From assembly GCA_902797705.1 (NCBI GenBank), contig CADBTX010000105.1:1-5702 (forward strand): a stretch of 5,702 nt of DNA, in the 5' to 3' direction. The stretch comes from an uncultured Lachnospiraceae bacterium (GTDB lineage Bacteria; Bacillota; Clostridia; Lachnospirales; Lachnospiraceae). The position numbers and the translations under genes were made by a program. Below, in pieces: positions 5,252-5,702 of this stretch (position 1 is its first letter; every line of letters begins with the position of its first letter). Below the pieces are notes generated by a model. The model had not been told where the DNA came from and searched no databases. It saw only the letters and a program-made list of their open reading frames with translations.

Positions 5252-5702
5252 ATGAAATCCTTCTCCCTTATGATTATCATATCATCATCGTCATAACGCT
5301 TGCCCACAACCACATCCAGGAAATGTCCCGGTGTTTTTCTGTTGACATGCCTTATGGCGTCGTCCACGATCTCCTCTACCTCGTCAATGGTGACAAAGTG
5401 GTCTGCCGTCTGCCTCTCATCGATCTTGGTGTATAGAGCCAACACACCCATATCATCAATGATATACTCCTGCTCCCTGGCGTATTCCCTGCCGTGGAAT
5501 ACCAGATCATCGTTGGTATAGGTAGGTATCTCTATCTTTACATCAAATATATCGTCGAACCACTCCTTCTTGTTATTGCGCTCCAGCATCCTGAAGGAAG
5601 TCTTCGTCTCCTCAAGAATACGTATTATGGAGGTGTCCGGCCTTGTGAGAACTGCCCTTATGTCCTCCAGCGAAGCATCGTTAAGGTCCGCCGCATGTTC
5701 TA
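5248..5702 (-). CDS. Unrecognised conserved-looking protein, C-terminal 150 residues (partial)
   Basis: The frame is open from the window edge to TGA at 5250-5248. An ATG at 5589 lies inside it, but no ribosome site precedes that codon and the frame continues upstream with normal coding character (ending EETKTSFRM), so I take the gene to start outside the window. The visible part is soluble and strongly acidic, with no membrane segment. It contains EWFDDIFDVKIEIPTY, a segment DDLVFHGREYAREQEY, an alpha-helical VEEIVDDAIRHVN, and a DDDD run near the C-terminus (YDDDDMIIIREKDFI). I do not recognise the family and assign no function. Its stop overlaps the glgB start by four bases, so it is the upstream partner in an operon with glgB and may act in glycogen metabolism or its control (inference). 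Confidence 0.8.
   Translation of the reverse strand, partial: EHAADLNDASLEDIRAVLTRPDTSIIRILEETKTSFRMLERNNKKEWFDDIFDVKIEIPTYTNDDLVFHGREYAREQEYIIDDMGVLALYTKIDERQTADHFVTIDEVEEIVDDAIRHVNRKTPGHFLDVVVGKRYDDDDMIIIREKDFI
5258..5268 (-). promoter_or_regulatory. glgB ribosome binding site inside the upstream gene
   Basis: The minus strand reads AGGGAGAAGGA at 5268-5258, ending six bases before the glgB ATG at 5251. It lies within the last codons of the upstream gene, whose TGA overlaps the glgB ATG. This arrangement supports the start at 5251 and translational coupling. Confidence 0.85.

Noticed and set aside
5248..5589. A 113-residue gene starting at the ATG at 5589
   Set aside because: No Shine-Dalgarno precedes it and the frame stays open with coding character to the window edge, so the ATG is taken as internal.

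Overview
All supported genes in this window lie on the minus strand and read from high to low coordinates. Three things suggest a motile Gram-positive anaerobe of the Lachnospiraceae (Butyrivibrio/Roseburia type): a large protein with the hallmarks of the Lachnospiraceae family DUF6240, strong AGGAGG-type ribosome binding sites, and two promoters of the sigma-28 (SigD/FliA) flagellar class. This assignment is by recall and inference; no search was possible.

Layout in order of transcription. (1) 5702-5248: the last 150 codons of a gene I do not recognise, cut by the window edge. (2) 5251-3338: glgB, a complete 637-residue glycogen branching enzyme. Its ATG overlaps the upstream stop by four bases (ATGA), so the two genes are an operon. 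No terminator is visible after glgB. (3) 3319-3293: a perfect sigma-28 promoter (TAAA-N15-GCCGATAT), followed by a 5'-terminal stem-loop and a strong ribosome binding site. (4) 3220-2774: a 148-residue protein of unknown function, then an intrinsic terminator (2754-2725). (5) 2712-2494: a hairpin-rich, non-coding, MITE-like element bounded by 11-bp perfect inverted repeats. (6) 2501-2474: a second, near-perfect sigma-28 promoter whose -35 box lies inside one of those inverted repeats. (7) 2375-1: the first 791 residues of a large DUF6240-type protein that runs off the window.

How it fits together. The first two genes are probably carbohydrate storage, at least glgB. The last two are separately promoted, look like flagellar late-class genes, and encode proteins with no cysteine and no tryptophan in the visible sequence, a composition common in flagellar axial and exported proteins. 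The most interesting proposal is therefore that DUF6240 and the 148-residue protein are uncharacterised late flagellar or exported components in the sigma-28 regulon. The plus strand holds no gene I would support; its open frames are shadows of the minus-strand genes.
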